NCBI GenBank assembly: GCA_048265185.1
Contig: JBLXBZ010000001.1
Coordinates: 620,001-684,000 of the forward strand
Origin: JBLXBZ01 sp048265185
GTDB taxonomy: Bacteria > Pseudomonadota > Alphaproteobacteria > Rhizobiales > Stappiaceae
DNA length: 64,000 bases
Direction: 5' to 3'
How positions within the stretch are numbered: the stretch's first letter is position 1; each line of letters opens with the position of its first letter. The notes beneath the pieces are model-generated. The model saw only the letters and a program-made list of their open reading frames with translations. It was not told the DNA's origin and did not search any database. Of the stretch, positions 36,319 through 45,606 are shown one piece after another. The position numbers were made by a program, and so were the translations under genes.

Positions 36319-37395
36319 TCAACTTTGAGAAAAATCGCTAAGCTGATTGAGATCTTCGTCCGCTTGAGGCAGGCGTTTGCGAAACTCCGCGAAACCTACA
36401 GCGATCTTGCCGTCGAAAACCGCTTTTTCAGTAGCCAAACGCACCTGTATCGAGGTCAGCGGATCCTTGTGCTCGAAATTCATGGTGATCTCCATGCGCC
36501 CCTTAGCGGAGATCGTGAAACTCGACCGTCCCAACTCATGATAAGCTGGTCCATCGGAAGCGCCAATATCCACCGCACATAACGTTCCCTGCGCCTCGCT
36601 CGAAAAGGCGACAACGAAGCGAACGCTCCAGTCGCCAGCGGGAATGTGCATATATGGACCGAAAACGAGAAACCTCGCCCGTCCCGTCATATCAAGCGGC
36701 GTTGTCACATGGTCATGAGGCGGATCTCCGGCGAGAAAGAAATCCCGCGTGATAATCAAGGAGGCGTTCGGCTCCCCCAAGAGCGCAGGTTCGAACCCGG
36801 ACATCAGATAGTCGATTGAAGCGCCGAGCGTTTCTCCACATTCCTCAATCAACGCCGAGCGTGGGTCATCGCCCCCCTCTTCAGGGTCCACCGCTTTGGT
36901 CAAAATATCCCGCGTCTTGGCCAAAACAGACCGAACTTCGGCGTCGCTGGCCTCAATATTAAAAGCCGTCGCGATTTTCCAAATGGCGCCCACGGGATCC
37001 TGCAACGCGTCGCGAAGCTCTAATCTGACGCAATTAGGGGCGTCCACAAGCCCCGCAAGACAGGAACAATCGCCGCTCAAAAGACGCACGGCGAGCAAAT
37101 GATCCAACTTCCCAACCTTGATCATATGCAGGACGGCGCGGCGGGGGTCGGCAACGGGATACAGAAACGCCCTTCCGGATTCTCTTATAGAGGCGACAAG
37201 TTCGAGGTCCGGTCGCCCGGCGGAAAACACAAGATGGTCCGCCCCCGAAGACAATAAACTTTTACCAATATCAGCAAGGCCGCCGGGAAGGTTCTCAGCG
37301 TCTTCCACACGTCCCAGCGGTTTGGCCAATTCATAAACGACGACCCTGCACCACGCGGTAAAATGGCCGGCTAACCCCAAAACCGGATACAACAT
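36319..37395 (-). CDS. Unknown two-part protein, possibly a degenerate sulfotransferase with beta-rich tail
   Basis: 358 residues, not confidently recognised. In the N-terminal half, GLAGHFTAWCRVVVYELAKP sits where a sulfotransferase would have its PAPS 5'-phosphosulfate loop, and FLYPVADPRRAVLHMIKVG resembles the 3'-phosphate Asp-Pro-Arg region; the usual RSGT-type residues are missing. The C-terminal part (about 225-345, including RFLVFGPYMHIPAGDWSVRF) looks like an all-beta domain. It lies between the rmd-linked transferase and gmd, with cysD-cysNC 3 kb away. Function unknown; the fold guess is tentative. Confidence 0.6.
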   Translation of the reverse strand: MLYPVLGLAGHFTAWCRVVVYELAKPLGRVEDAENLPGGLADIGKSLLSSGADHLVFSAGRPDLELVASIRESGRAFLYPVADPRRAVLHMIKVGKLDHLLAVRLLSGDCSCLAGLVDAPNCVRLELRDALQDPVGAIWKIATAFNIEASDAEVRSVLAKTRDILTKAVDPEEGGDDPRSALIEECGETLGASIDYLMSGFEPALLGEPNASLIITRDFFLAGDPPHDHVTTPLDMTGRARFLVFGPYMHIPAGDWSVRFVVAFSSEAQGTLCAVDIGASDGPAYHELGRSSFTISAKGRMEITMNFEHKDPLTSIQVRLATEKAVFDGKIAVGFAEFRKRLPQADEDLNQLSDFSQS

Positions 37396-37461
37396 AAGCC
37401 ACTAACCTTTTTTCTGCGCCGAAACACCGGACAATGCGAAGGCTACGAAACCGATACGCTA

Positions 37462-38451
37462 TCAGCCGTCTCGTCTATTACCGCTATAGCGCTTGAGATC
37501 AGCGTCAACCATTTCCGTAATCATCTCTTCAAGAGAAATTTCCGCGCTCCAGCCAAGTTGCTCCTGCGCTTTTTTAGGATCCCCCAGAAGAATATCAACC
37601 TCTGCCGGGCGCATGAACTCAGGGTTGATGCGCACATAGTCGTCCGGATTAAGCCCTACGTGAGAAAAGGCGATTTTAATCATGTCGCGAACGGTGGTCG
37701 TGCGTCCAGTCGCCACGACATAATCGTCAGGCTTCTCCTGCTGCAACATAAGCCACATGGCCCGCACATAGTCTTTCGCATGTCCCCAGTCGCGCTTGGC
37801 GTCGAGATTACCCATTTCCAAAACGTCGAGTTCGCCAAGCTTGATCCGCGCGACGGCGTCAGTCACTTTCCGCGTGACAAACTCCAATCCGCGCAAAGGG
37901 GATTCATGATTGAATAAAATGCCTGACGAAGCGTGAAAACCATAACTCTCGCGATAATTCACCGTTGTCCAATGGGCGAAAAGCTTCGCGGCCGCGTAAG
38001 GAGAACGCGGGTAGAACGGCGTTTGTTCATTTTGAACAGGTTGCTGAATCAACCCGTACATCTCTGAAGACGAGGCTTGATAGAACCGCGCTTCAGGCGC
38101 TTCTAGACGAACCGCCTCCAGAACATTCAACGCCCCGATGCCCGTAACCTGCCCTGTAAGAATGGGCTGCTCCCAGGACGATTTTACGAAAGATTGGGCG
38201 GCGAGATTATATACTTCCGTTGGCTTGGTTCGGCGAACCGCGCGGCACAAACCAGACAGATCAGTGAGGTTTCCATCAAGATATTCAATATCGTTCTCGA
38301 TGCCCAACCAGCGCAACCGATGATCATTGACGCCAAAATGACTGGACCGCCGCACGACGCCATAAACCTTGTACCCCTTTTGCAATAGGAGCTGGGACAA
38401 ATATGCGCCATCTTGACCGGTCACTCCAGTGATCAGAGCAGTTTTGGACAT
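37462..38451 (-). CDS. gmd: GDP-mannose 4,6-dehydratase
   Basis: 329-residue extended SDR enzyme making GDP-4-keto-6-deoxymannose. The NADP motif TGVTGQDGAYLSQLLLQKGY is at residues 8-27, YASSSEMYG-like catalytic region (FYQASSSEMYGLIQQPVQNE) and the SPYAAAKLFAHW Tyr-Lys pair are present, and GHAKDYVRAMWLMLQQ is conserved. It supplies the substrate for the rmd-like reductase at 33898. It is 66 bases from the unknown gene on the same strand and divergent from the export genes. Confidence 0.97.
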   Translation of the reverse strand: MSKTALITGVTGQDGAYLSQLLLQKGYKVYGVVRRSSHFGVNDHRLRWLGIENDIEYLDGNLTDLSGLCRAVRRTKPTEVYNLAAQSFVKSSWEQPILTGQVTGIGALNVLEAVRLEAPEARFYQASSSEMYGLIQQPVQNEQTPFYPRSPYAAAKLFAHWTTVNYRESYGFHASSGILFNHESPLRGLEFVTRKVTDAVARIKLGELDVLEMGNLDAKRDWGHAKDYVRAMWLMLQQEKPDDYVVATGRTTTVRDMIKIAFSHVGLNPDDYVRINPEFMRPAEVDILLGDPKKAQEQLGWSAEISLEEMITEMVDADLKRYSGNRRDG

Positions 38452-38850
38452 CGATCGGCCACCTTTTCAATTCATTGTTAGAAAATGCCCCGAAGGACAA
38501 CAGGATCAATTAAATTCCGCTACCGTCACGCAACGCCGCTATCGGCGCGCGCCGCCAACCGCCAGCTAAATTTTAGGACGGCATGCAGCGGATTAAACCC
38601 TCACGATAAAATCGTCAACTCGGACAAATCACTCGCGAGAAATCATCGCCCAATTTGATGCTTTCCCCTATCAATCCTAAACGTATGATCCTATAGCCTT
38701 TATGAAGAAAGAGCGTGTTCTTGATGCTGTTATCGGAACAGGGTAAACATAATCTCCCAAAGCCACCTCGTCAGCGCGAGCTTGACGACGGATCTATAAG
38801 AGCTGCGACGTATATACACTATGACTGAAAATAAAGTCAGGGACTTAAAT
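38452..38850. promoter_or_regulatory. Divergent promoter region gmd / capsule export genes
   Basis: About 400 bases separate gmd from the kpsE-like gene. No gene is seen. It should hold both promoters, but I could not choose clear hexamers. The stretch 38690-38760 is relatively A+T-rich and is the likeliest location for the export promoter. Confidence 0.45.
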
Positions 38851-40113
38851 ATGGCAAAACCGGAAAGCTCCGGTAATTTCCGGCCCGTTCAGCCTGTGCA
38901 GGCCGGGCGACATGTGGACCCCGGACATCCGGCGAAAACCGCAAAATCCGGAGCTCTTGGCAAGCTTCGCAACGCCCCTAACGGCGTTCTTGACCACGTT
39001 TCAAAAAGCAACTGGCGCGATCTTCTTAGCTTTGGCGGCAAAGGCTCCTTTATTCTGTTCGTCATCGTTCCGACCATGATCGCCGCAGTTTACTATTTGC
39101 TGATCGCCTCTGATCAATATGTATCCGAGGCGAAATTCATTATCCGCTCGTCGCAAAAACCCCAGATCTCCGGCATTGGGGCTTTATTGCAAACAACCGG
39201 TCTTGGCCCGGCTCAAGAAGACACGTTTTCCGTCATTGACTTTATAACCTCCCGCGACGCGCTTCACGATCTGGAGACCAGCGTCAACTATCGCGAAATC
39301 ATGGCGCGAGACAATGTGGACTTCCTCAGTCGCTTTCCAAATCTTATAAACGGCGACACTTTTGAGGGCATGTATGACCATTACCTCAACTACGTGACCG
39401 TTGTTTTCGACGCGACCTCCGGCATTACCGAATTAACCGTCAAGGCGTTCACCCCCGAAGACGCGCAAGCCGTGGCTCTTGAGCTTTTGGATCGCAGCGA
39501 AGATTTGGTCAACGCCATGAACAAACGGGCGCTGGAGGACGCGGCCAATCTAGCGCGCCAGGAAGTTGAGATTGCGGAAAAACGCGTTATCGCCAATCAG
39601 CTAAAAATGACGGAGTTCCGAACCCGAGAAGGAATGGTGGATCCAGAAGTGGCGTCCAAACAGGCCTTGGAGTTGATCGCGGAACTAAGCGCGGAAGAAG
39701 TCACCATCAAAACAACCCTGCGCCAGCTTGAACAGAGCGCGGCGCAAAGCCCGCAAATACCCGTTTTACGTCAACGACTACAAGCCGTCACCGATCAATT
39801 GAGCGCCGAACGTGAAAAGCTTCTTGGCGTGGATGGCTCCGTCGTTGGAACTTACGCCGAATATGAGAAAATGATGCTCGAAGGCGAATTCGCCGCAAAG
39901 GCTCTTTTAACAGCTCAGGCGGCCCTTTCCTCTGCGAGGATGGACGCCATAAGAAAGCAGCTATACCTGGAGAGAATCGTTGAGCCGAACGTTCCCGATT
40001 ACGCGCGTTATCCAAAGCGTCTCTTGCGGATTCTCACCTTTTTCATGAGTTTCTTCATCGGCTATGCAATTTTATGGCTGCTCTATGTAAATGCGCGCGA
40101 GCACAAACACTGA
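38851..40113 (+). CDS. KpsE/CtrB-type capsule export inner-membrane protein
   Basis: 420-residue polysaccharide co-polymerase-like protein that spans the periplasm between the ABC exporter and the outer-membrane channel. One membrane helix is near residues 67-90 (GKGSFILFVIVPTMIAAVYY), a long coiled-coil-rich periplasmic domain follows, and a second helix lies at the C-terminus (LRILTFFMSFFIGYAILWLL). The ATG at 38851 has AGGGA eight bases upstream; the in-frame ATG at 38821 has no such site. The stop codon overlaps the next start. Confidence 0.88.
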   Translation: MAKPESSGNFRPVQPVQAGRHVDPGHPAKTAKSGALGKLRNAPNGVLDHVSKSNWRDLLSFGGKGSFILFVIVPTMIAAVYYLLIASDQYVSEAKFIIRSSQKPQISGIGALLQTTGLGPAQEDTFSVIDFITSRDALHDLETSVNYREIMARDNVDFLSRFPNLINGDTFEGMYDHYLNYVTVVFDATSGITELTVKAFTPEDAQAVALELLDRSEDLVNAMNKRALEDAANLARQEVEIAEKRVIANQLKMTEFRTREGMVDPEVASKQALELIAELSAEEVTIKTTLRQLEQSAAQSPQIPVLRQRLQAVTDQLSAEREKLLGVDGSVVGTYAEYEKMMLEGEFAAKALLTAQAALSSARMDAIRKQLYLERIVEPNVPDYARYPKRLLRILTFFMSFFIGYAILWLLYVNAREHKH

Positions 40114-40931
40114 TGACGGACGCTTCAGCTCCCCAAAAAGAAAGTCGCCTCGCCAACGCCCGCAAAATGCTCCGCTCGCAAAGCAGGGTCACCGGAGCAT
40201 TGGTTATGCGTGAGATCCACACGCGCTTTGGTCGCGATAACATCGGTTTCGCATGGGTGATCGCCGAGCCGGTCATGTTCTGTCTTGGCGTTATCGCCAT
40301 GTGGTCGATCGTCAAATCGGACGCTCATGTGGAAACGCCCATCGTGCCCTTTTTGCTATCGGGATATATGCCGCTGCTCATGTACCGACACTGCGTCATG
40401 CGAGCGCTGCGTTGCATGCAAGCGAATTTGGAGTTGATGTATCACCGTCAGGTGACGATTTTCTCCATGTATATGGCGCGAATGACCGTTGAAGTGGTCG
40501 GCACCCTCGCCGCCTTCTTCATCACGGGCTTGATCTTCTACCTCTGGGGGTATGTTGAGGTTCCGTACGACGTAGGCCCTATGCTGCTAGGTTGGTTCAT
40601 CTACGCTTGGTTTTCCGTCGCCATATCCATCTTAATCGGCTCTCTCAGCGAACGCTCCGAAGTGGTGGAAAAAATATGGCACCCGATTTCTTACATCATG
40701 ATTCCCCTATCGGGCACGTTCTATATGGTGAGCTGGTTGCCGGAGAAAGTTCATCCCCTTATCGTTCTGTTTCCGCAAGTAACCGCCGTCGAACTTATTC
40801 GAGGCGGTTACTTCGGTCCAACCGTTCCGGTGTATTATAACATCCCGGTAGCGATTTACACCTCTGCGGTGATCACTGTTCTGGGGTTATACTTCCTGAA
40901 AGACGCACGTTCTTATGTCGAGCTGCAATGA
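40113..40931 (+). CDS. ABC-2 polysaccharide exporter permease (KpsM-like)
   Basis: 272-residue inner-membrane permease with about six helices. The N-terminal amphipathic segment (SRVTGALVMREIHTRFGRDN) before the first helix and the TFYMVSWLPEKVHPLIVLFP stretch are typical of KpsM/Wzm proteins. The start (ATG at 40113) overlaps the kpsE-like stop, and the end overlaps the ATPase start by four bases, so the three are coupled. Exports a capsule or similar glycan. Confidence 0.92.
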   Translation: MTDASAPQKESRLANARKMLRSQSRVTGALVMREIHTRFGRDNIGFAWVIAEPVMFCLGVIAMWSIVKSDAHVETPIVPFLLSGYMPLLMYRHCVMRALRCMQANLELMYHRQVTIFSMYMARMTVEVVGTLAAFFITGLIFYLWGYVEVPYDVGPMLLGWFIYAWFSVAISILIGSLSERSEVVEKIWHPISYIMIPLSGTFYMVSWLPEKVHPLIVLFPQVTAVELIRGGYFGPTVPVYYNIPVAIYTSAVITVLGLYFLKDARSYVELQ

Positions 40932-41575
40932 TACGCGTTAGTAATCTTGTTAAAGAGTATCATACTGGTCATAGCACAAAGCGCGTTCTGGATGGCGTCA
41001 ACTTCGACGTCCATCCAGGCGAGCGCCTTGCTGTTCTAGGGCGTAACGGCGCAGGAAAATCGACGCTCGTTCGCTTGCTCGGCGGTCTTGAATACCCCAC
41101 CAGCGGCAAGATAGAATGCGACATGAGCCTGTCGTGGCCTCTGGGGCTTTCAGGCGGCTTTCAAGGTAGCCTCACCGGCGTCGATAACATCAAATTCATC
41201 GCCAGAATTTATGACAAGCCCTATCGGGACGTTTTGGACTACGTCGAGTATTTTTCGGAACTTGGACATTATCTCAAGGAACCGGTTAAAACCTATTCTT
41301 CAGGGATGCGCGCGCGTCTGGCTTTCGGTCTATCTCTTGCGATTGATTTCGACTGCTACTTGATCGACGAAGTAATCTTCGTTGGCGATCAGCGGTTTCA
41401 TCGAAAATGCAAAGAAGAAATTTTTGAGAAACGCGCTGATCGCGCCTTACTGCTCGTTTCTCATGACGCCGCTATTCTCAATGACTATTGTAATGGCGCT
41501 CTTGTTTTGCATCATGGCAGATCAAAACTCTTCCAAGACGTTCCATTAGCTTTGGATATTTATAATAATCTATAA
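40928..41575 (+). CDS. ABC polysaccharide exporter ATPase (KpsT-like)
   Basis: 215-residue ATPase. Walker A is GRNGAGKST, the signature is the KpsT-type YSSGMRARLAFGLSLAIDFD, and Walker B is CYLIDEVIFVGD. Length is typical of KpsT; it lacks the C-terminal glycan-binding domain of O-antigen Wzt proteins, which favours a capsule system. It ends the three-gene export operon. The KpsD, KpsC and KpsS functions are not in the window. Confidence 0.94.
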   Translation: MIRVSNLVKEYHTGHSTKRVLDGVNFDVHPGERLAVLGRNGAGKSTLVRLLGGLEYPTSGKIECDMSLSWPLGLSGGFQGSLTGVDNIKFIARIYDKPYRDVLDYVEYFSELGHYLKEPVKTYSSGMRARLAFGLSLAIDFDCYLIDEVIFVGDQRFHRKCKEEIFEKRADRALLLVSHDAAILNDYCNGALVLHHGRSKLFQDVPLALDIYNNL

Positions 41576-41762
41576 CGGCGATGACATCGCAATTCAGCAG
41601 AATGCTATTTGAGAGAGACAACTAAAAAAGATGAGGAACCCAATTCCTTATCTTAAGATCATATCCGACATGACTATCAATCCGCCCATACTTCAACTCA
41701 TGAGCGGATTAAATTTCACGACGAACCGCGCGCGTAACTAAGCGGCGCGAAGCCTGACAGGC

Positions 41763-43097
41763 TTACTCTTCACGCAAACTCTTGCGTAACGCATTTTCAA
41801 GCGGCGAGATCAAATATTCAGCCACAGTGCGTTCCCCGGTCGGGATAATCACTTCCGCCGGCATTCCCGGAACCAGCTTTCCGCGAATTTGATCTGGAAC
41901 TTCGCTTTCTTCAACCACGACGCGAGCCAAATAATAAGGCTCTCTCTGAGCGTCCTCCGAGAGCAAAATATCTGGCGAAAGATAAGCAATTTTGCCAAAC
42001 ACGCTTGGTAGGTAGCGATCTGCAAACGCCGACAGCTTCACTTCAGCTTCCATTCCCGCCGCTACGCTGTCAATATCGATGGGCCGCAATCGAGCGCTAA
42101 TGACAATTTCGTCATCAACAGGAACGATTTCCATAATCGGCTCACCTGGCTTGATCACGCCGCCAATGGTGTGCACCTTCACGTTTTGCACAACTCCATC
42201 AACGTCGGCTTGAATATCAGTGCGGCTAAATACGTCGCCAGCAACGACAGCGCGCTCTTCCAATTCGGCCAGTTGATCACGCACTTCCTTCAACTCAGTC
42301 GCTGCGCGTTCGCTAAACTGTTGCTTTACGCGCACAATTTCCAACTCAGTTTCACCAATAGCTTCATTTGTTCGGGCAATTTCAGACGTCAACCTTCCAA
42401 AAGAGCCGGATAATTTCGCCTGTTCCCGCTTCAGGGAAGACAGGCGGTTGGTTGAGACCACCCCTTTTCCCTCGCCCTCGACCAAGCGCTCCACCTCCGC
42501 CTTGATCAGATCAATTTCCATTTGCGCGGCGTCGCGTTGCTGCTCAAGACCAGAAACCTGCCCTTTTAACTGAATAATTTTAGATTCTAAAATTTTGATC
42601 TGACTGTTACGAACTGACATCCGGTCCAAAAACAGATTTTTCTGCCCCTGTATAGCGAATTTAACGCGAGGATCATTGCTAGACGTGAGCACCGAAGGAA
42701 ACGCCACCACCTCAGAGTTGCTACGTTCGGCAATCAGCCGCGCCGCTTCTGCCTGAGCGATCTCAAGCCGCGTATTCACCATGGACAAATTAGCTTGCGC
42801 CTGAATAGGGTTCAGACGAACAAGAACATCGCCTTTTTTTACCCTTTCAGCTTCTTTGACCAGAATTTCTTTTACAATCCCGCCCTCATAATGCTGAACA
42901 ATCTTGCGTGAACTTTCTACCGACAGAGTGCCGGAGGCGATGATGGCGCTGTCCAAAGGCGCGATCATCGCCCAGCCGCCAAGAACGCCAAACGCTAAAA
43001 ATATCGTCGTGTAACCGGCGAATACAAAAGGTCGCGGACTAAAAGATTTTGAACTCGCCGCGGTCGACGCAGATTGATCAGTCAATTTCTTACTCAT
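41763..43097 (-). CDS. Type I secretion adaptor (HlyD/PrtE family)
   Basis: 444-residue membrane-fusion protein. A cytoplasmic N-terminus and one membrane helix (about 25-48) are followed by the lipoyl-like motif ESSRKIVQHYEGGIVKEILV, a long coiled coil (about 110-290), the second lipoyl half DIQADVDGVVQNVKVHTIGG, and a C-terminal PYYLARVVVEESEV-type barrel. It links the ABC ATPase to a TolC-like channel. It overlaps the ATPase gene by eight bases; the outer-membrane protein is not in the window. Confidence 0.93.
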   Translation of the reverse strand: MSKKLTDQSASTAASSKSFSPRPFVFAGYTTIFLAFGVLGGWAMIAPLDSAIIASGTLSVESSRKIVQHYEGGIVKEILVKEAERVKKGDVLVRLNPIQAQANLSMVNTRLEIAQAEAARLIAERSNSEVVAFPSVLTSSNDPRVKFAIQGQKNLFLDRMSVRNSQIKILESKIIQLKGQVSGLEQQRDAAQMEIDLIKAEVERLVEGEGKGVVSTNRLSSLKREQAKLSGSFGRLTSEIARTNEAIGETELEIVRVKQQFSERAATELKEVRDQLAELEERAVVAGDVFSRTDIQADVDGVVQNVKVHTIGGVIKPGEPIMEIVPVDDEIVISARLRPIDIDSVAAGMEAEVKLSAFADRYLPSVFGKIAYLSPDILLSEDAQREPYYLARVVVEESEVPDQIRGKLVPGMPAEVIIPTGERTVAEYLISPLENALRKSLREE

Positions 43098-44889
43098 GGG
43101 CGGAAGCTTTCATTGTTGCCGACAGCGAACCAGATGCGGATGAGCCACCATGTGGTTTTTGTGAACTCGCGGCGGGAGCAGAGGCTTGAGCCGGCGCCCG
43201 CTCCTGTCCTTCAACCTGCTTTGCATTCGCCGAAGGCTGCATGAGCTGCTTCGTCGGCCCAAAAGCCTGCACCTTGCCACCATTCAGAACTAAAACCTTG
43301 TCCGACAACGCCAGCAAATTCGCCTTGTGCGAGACAAACACCACCGTCGCGCCTTGCGCCTTCAATACCTGAATGGCGTTCATCAGCGCGGCTTCCCCTT
43401 CCGCGTCAAGATTGGAATTAGGCTCGTCGAGAACGACAAGCTTCGGTTCTCCAAACAGAGCGCGCGCCAAGCCAACACGCTGTCTCTGACCACCCGACAA
43501 TTGCCTTCCGGCCTCGCCAATTTGAGTGTCATACCCCTCGCGCAATCCTTGAATCAGGTCATGAACCCCGGCCGCCATGGCGGCTTTAATGACATTTTCG
43601 TCTTCGTTCTCGCGGAACCGGGAAATATTCTCCGAAATGGTGCCGGAAAACAACTCAACGTCTTGCGGCAAATAGCCCATATAACGCCCGAGCTTGTCCG
43701 CTTCCCAATGAGACAATTCAGAGCCGTCCAAGCGCACATGCCCCGCCATCGCGCTCCATACGCCGACGATGTGGCGAACCAAGCTTGACTTACCGGCGCC
43801 GCTTGGACCGACGATCGCCAGAACCTCTCCAGGATCAACCGCGAAAGTGACGCCGTTTAGAATAGTCGTCCGCGTGCCAGGAACCACCGAAACGAGTTGC
43901 TCTACAGATAGCTTCCCCTCAGGAGGCGGCAAGTCTGTGCGATCGTCTTCTTGCGGGACCTGCTCGAACAACCGCTTCAGTCGCGCATAGGACGTACGCG
44001 CCGCCACGAATTGCTTCCAATGGCCAACCGCTTGCTCCACCGGGGCCAACGCCCGCCCCATCATGATTGAAGCGGCGATCATGATTCCCGGAGAAATAGC
44101 GCCGGTCAATGCAAGGTAAGCCCCTGCGCCCAATATGAAAACCTGCAACGTCATGCGAACGAATTTGGACGCCGACATAACCATTCCCGCACGATCGCTC
44201 GCATGGGCTTGCAAAATCAGCATTTGCTTATGTCGATCATTCCACTTCTGACGTAAAGGCGCCTCCATACCCAGCGCCTTGATCACTTCTGCGTTCTGTA
44301 ACGTTGTCGACGCGAAATGATTCGCGGACTGAGACGCGGCTCCGGCTTCCTGAAGCGTTTTGTTCGTCGATAATTCATTCGCCAACGCCAAGGCGAAGAT
44401 GATCACCGCACCGCCCGTGGCGACAACGCCCAACAACGGATGGAAAAGAAAACAGACCACAAGAAAAATCGGAACCCAAGGCGCATCCAAAATGGCGAGC
44501 AAGCCATTGCCGGTCAAAAACTCTCGCAGTTTATCAACATCGCCAAGAGCGAACTGGGTATTTGCGCCGGGAAGAATCAAGGTTCCTCGCAACACCCGAT
44601 GAAACAGCGGACTCGCAAGCAATTCATCAAACTGCATTCCCGCGCGAACGAGCATACGCGAGCGTAAAAATTCTAAAACCCCGTACACCGCCAGCATTCC
44701 ACACGCGATGATGGTGAGCATGATCAGCGTGACTTCGTTTCGGCTCTGCAGCACGCGATCATAGACCTGCAACATATAGAGCGGGCCGACAAACATCAAA
44801 ATATTGATAAAAAAGCTAAACACAACCGTCGTGCCGAGGATTGACCTGTATTTTTTCAGCGCGAGACTGAGAGGCGTTTTATCTTTCAT
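43090..44889 (-). CDS. Type I secretion permease/ATPase (PrtD/HlyB family)
   Basis: 599-residue fused exporter: six-helix membrane domain (about 20-310) and ATPase domain with Walker A GPSGAGKSS, signature LSGGQRQRVGLARAL and Walker B LVVLDEPNSNLD. No C39 peptidase domain is present, as in exporters of C-terminally signalled RTX proteins. A low-complexity Ala/Ser/Gln-rich tail of about 50 residues is unusual. Start 44889 (MKDKTPLSLALKKYRS) has GGGAACG upstream. The metalloprotease at 51393 is a plausible substrate. Confidence 0.93.
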   Translation of the reverse strand: MKDKTPLSLALKKYRSILGTTVVFSFFINILMFVGPLYMLQVYDRVLQSRNEVTLIMLTIIACGMLAVYGVLEFLRSRMLVRAGMQFDELLASPLFHRVLRGTLILPGANTQFALGDVDKLREFLTGNGLLAILDAPWVPIFLVVCFLFHPLLGVVATGGAVIIFALALANELSTNKTLQEAGAASQSANHFASTTLQNAEVIKALGMEAPLRQKWNDRHKQMLILQAHASDRAGMVMSASKFVRMTLQVFILGAGAYLALTGAISPGIMIAASIMMGRALAPVEQAVGHWKQFVAARTSYARLKRLFEQVPQEDDRTDLPPPEGKLSVEQLVSVVPGTRTTILNGVTFAVDPGEVLAIVGPSGAGKSSLVRHIVGVWSAMAGHVRLDGSELSHWEADKLGRYMGYLPQDVELFSGTISENISRFRENEDENVIKAAMAAGVHDLIQGLREGYDTQIGEAGRQLSGGQRQRVGLARALFGEPKLVVLDEPNSNLDAEGEAALMNAIQVLKAQGATVVFVSHKANLLALSDKVLVLNGGKVQAFGPTKQLMQPSANAKQVEGQERAPAQASAPAASSQKPHGGSSASGSLSATMKASAHE

Positions 44890-45606
44890 ATTCGTTCCCA
44901 GAGATCCATCGTCATGTGCCAGCTCGCTGTGTTGTTTGATCTTCCTGCGCAAAAAATCAAGGTAAAAATCCCATTGAGCTAAAACCCTCGCTCTACATAG
45001 CCATAGATTGCCGATAAATGCCCGTAACGTTGACAAAGCTTTTCCCGGCGGAACGATTGCCGCCCCTTATCCTGATCACGATGAAACAAATGCGCTAAAT
45101 TTAATCTTTCAAGTTATATTCGTCCAGCGCTTCAATAATTTTAAGCGCTAAGATACGCGAACGCCTGTGACTGTTAATTTCCGAAGTTCTGCATTCATTG
45201 AAATAATACTCCCCATAAAATGCGAAGCATACCGCAAAACAAATCTTAAGAGCGAAATAAGGCGCGCTTAAAATCAATGACGCACACACACCCTACCCGT
45301 AACGCACAAGAAATGCGACTAGAGAAAACAACGGCTATTCTGCCTCCCCTTCTCCCTCGGCTTAAAAGCTATATCTACTATTATTCTCAGCTTTTGAAGC
45401 CGCCCTTCCCTCGCCAAAGAGATGGCTTGAATCTGCCCGATGTCCACTATAAAACCCCGTCAACAAGCGAGTGGAAACTCCGGACATAAAACCGCTCGTC
45501 AGTTTTTGGATTTGAATACGCGCAATTTTATATCGAGTTATATTGATCCAAACATTCAGGCCAATGTAACTTGCATGACGATAGCTATAAAGATTGGACA
45601 CATAAT
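44890..45606. other. 717-bp gene-poor stretch with a large inverted repeat
   Basis: Short open frames at 45101-45289 (minus) and 45277-45489 (plus) have no ribosome sites or recognisable similarity, so I do not call them. The stretch is fairly A+T-rich in its second half and holds the imperfect inverted repeat at 45358-45402. It must contain the promoters of the secretion operon and of the FkbM gene. Confidence 0.5.
45358..45402. repeat. Large imperfect inverted repeat
   Basis: CGGCTTAAAAGCT (45358-45370) and AGCTTTTGAAGCCG (45389-45402) pair over 13 positions with a single bulged base and an 18-base loop. No T-run follows. It could be an operator for the flanking divergent genes, an RNA structure in a long leader of the FkbM gene, or a remnant of a mobile element. 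Confidence 0.5.
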
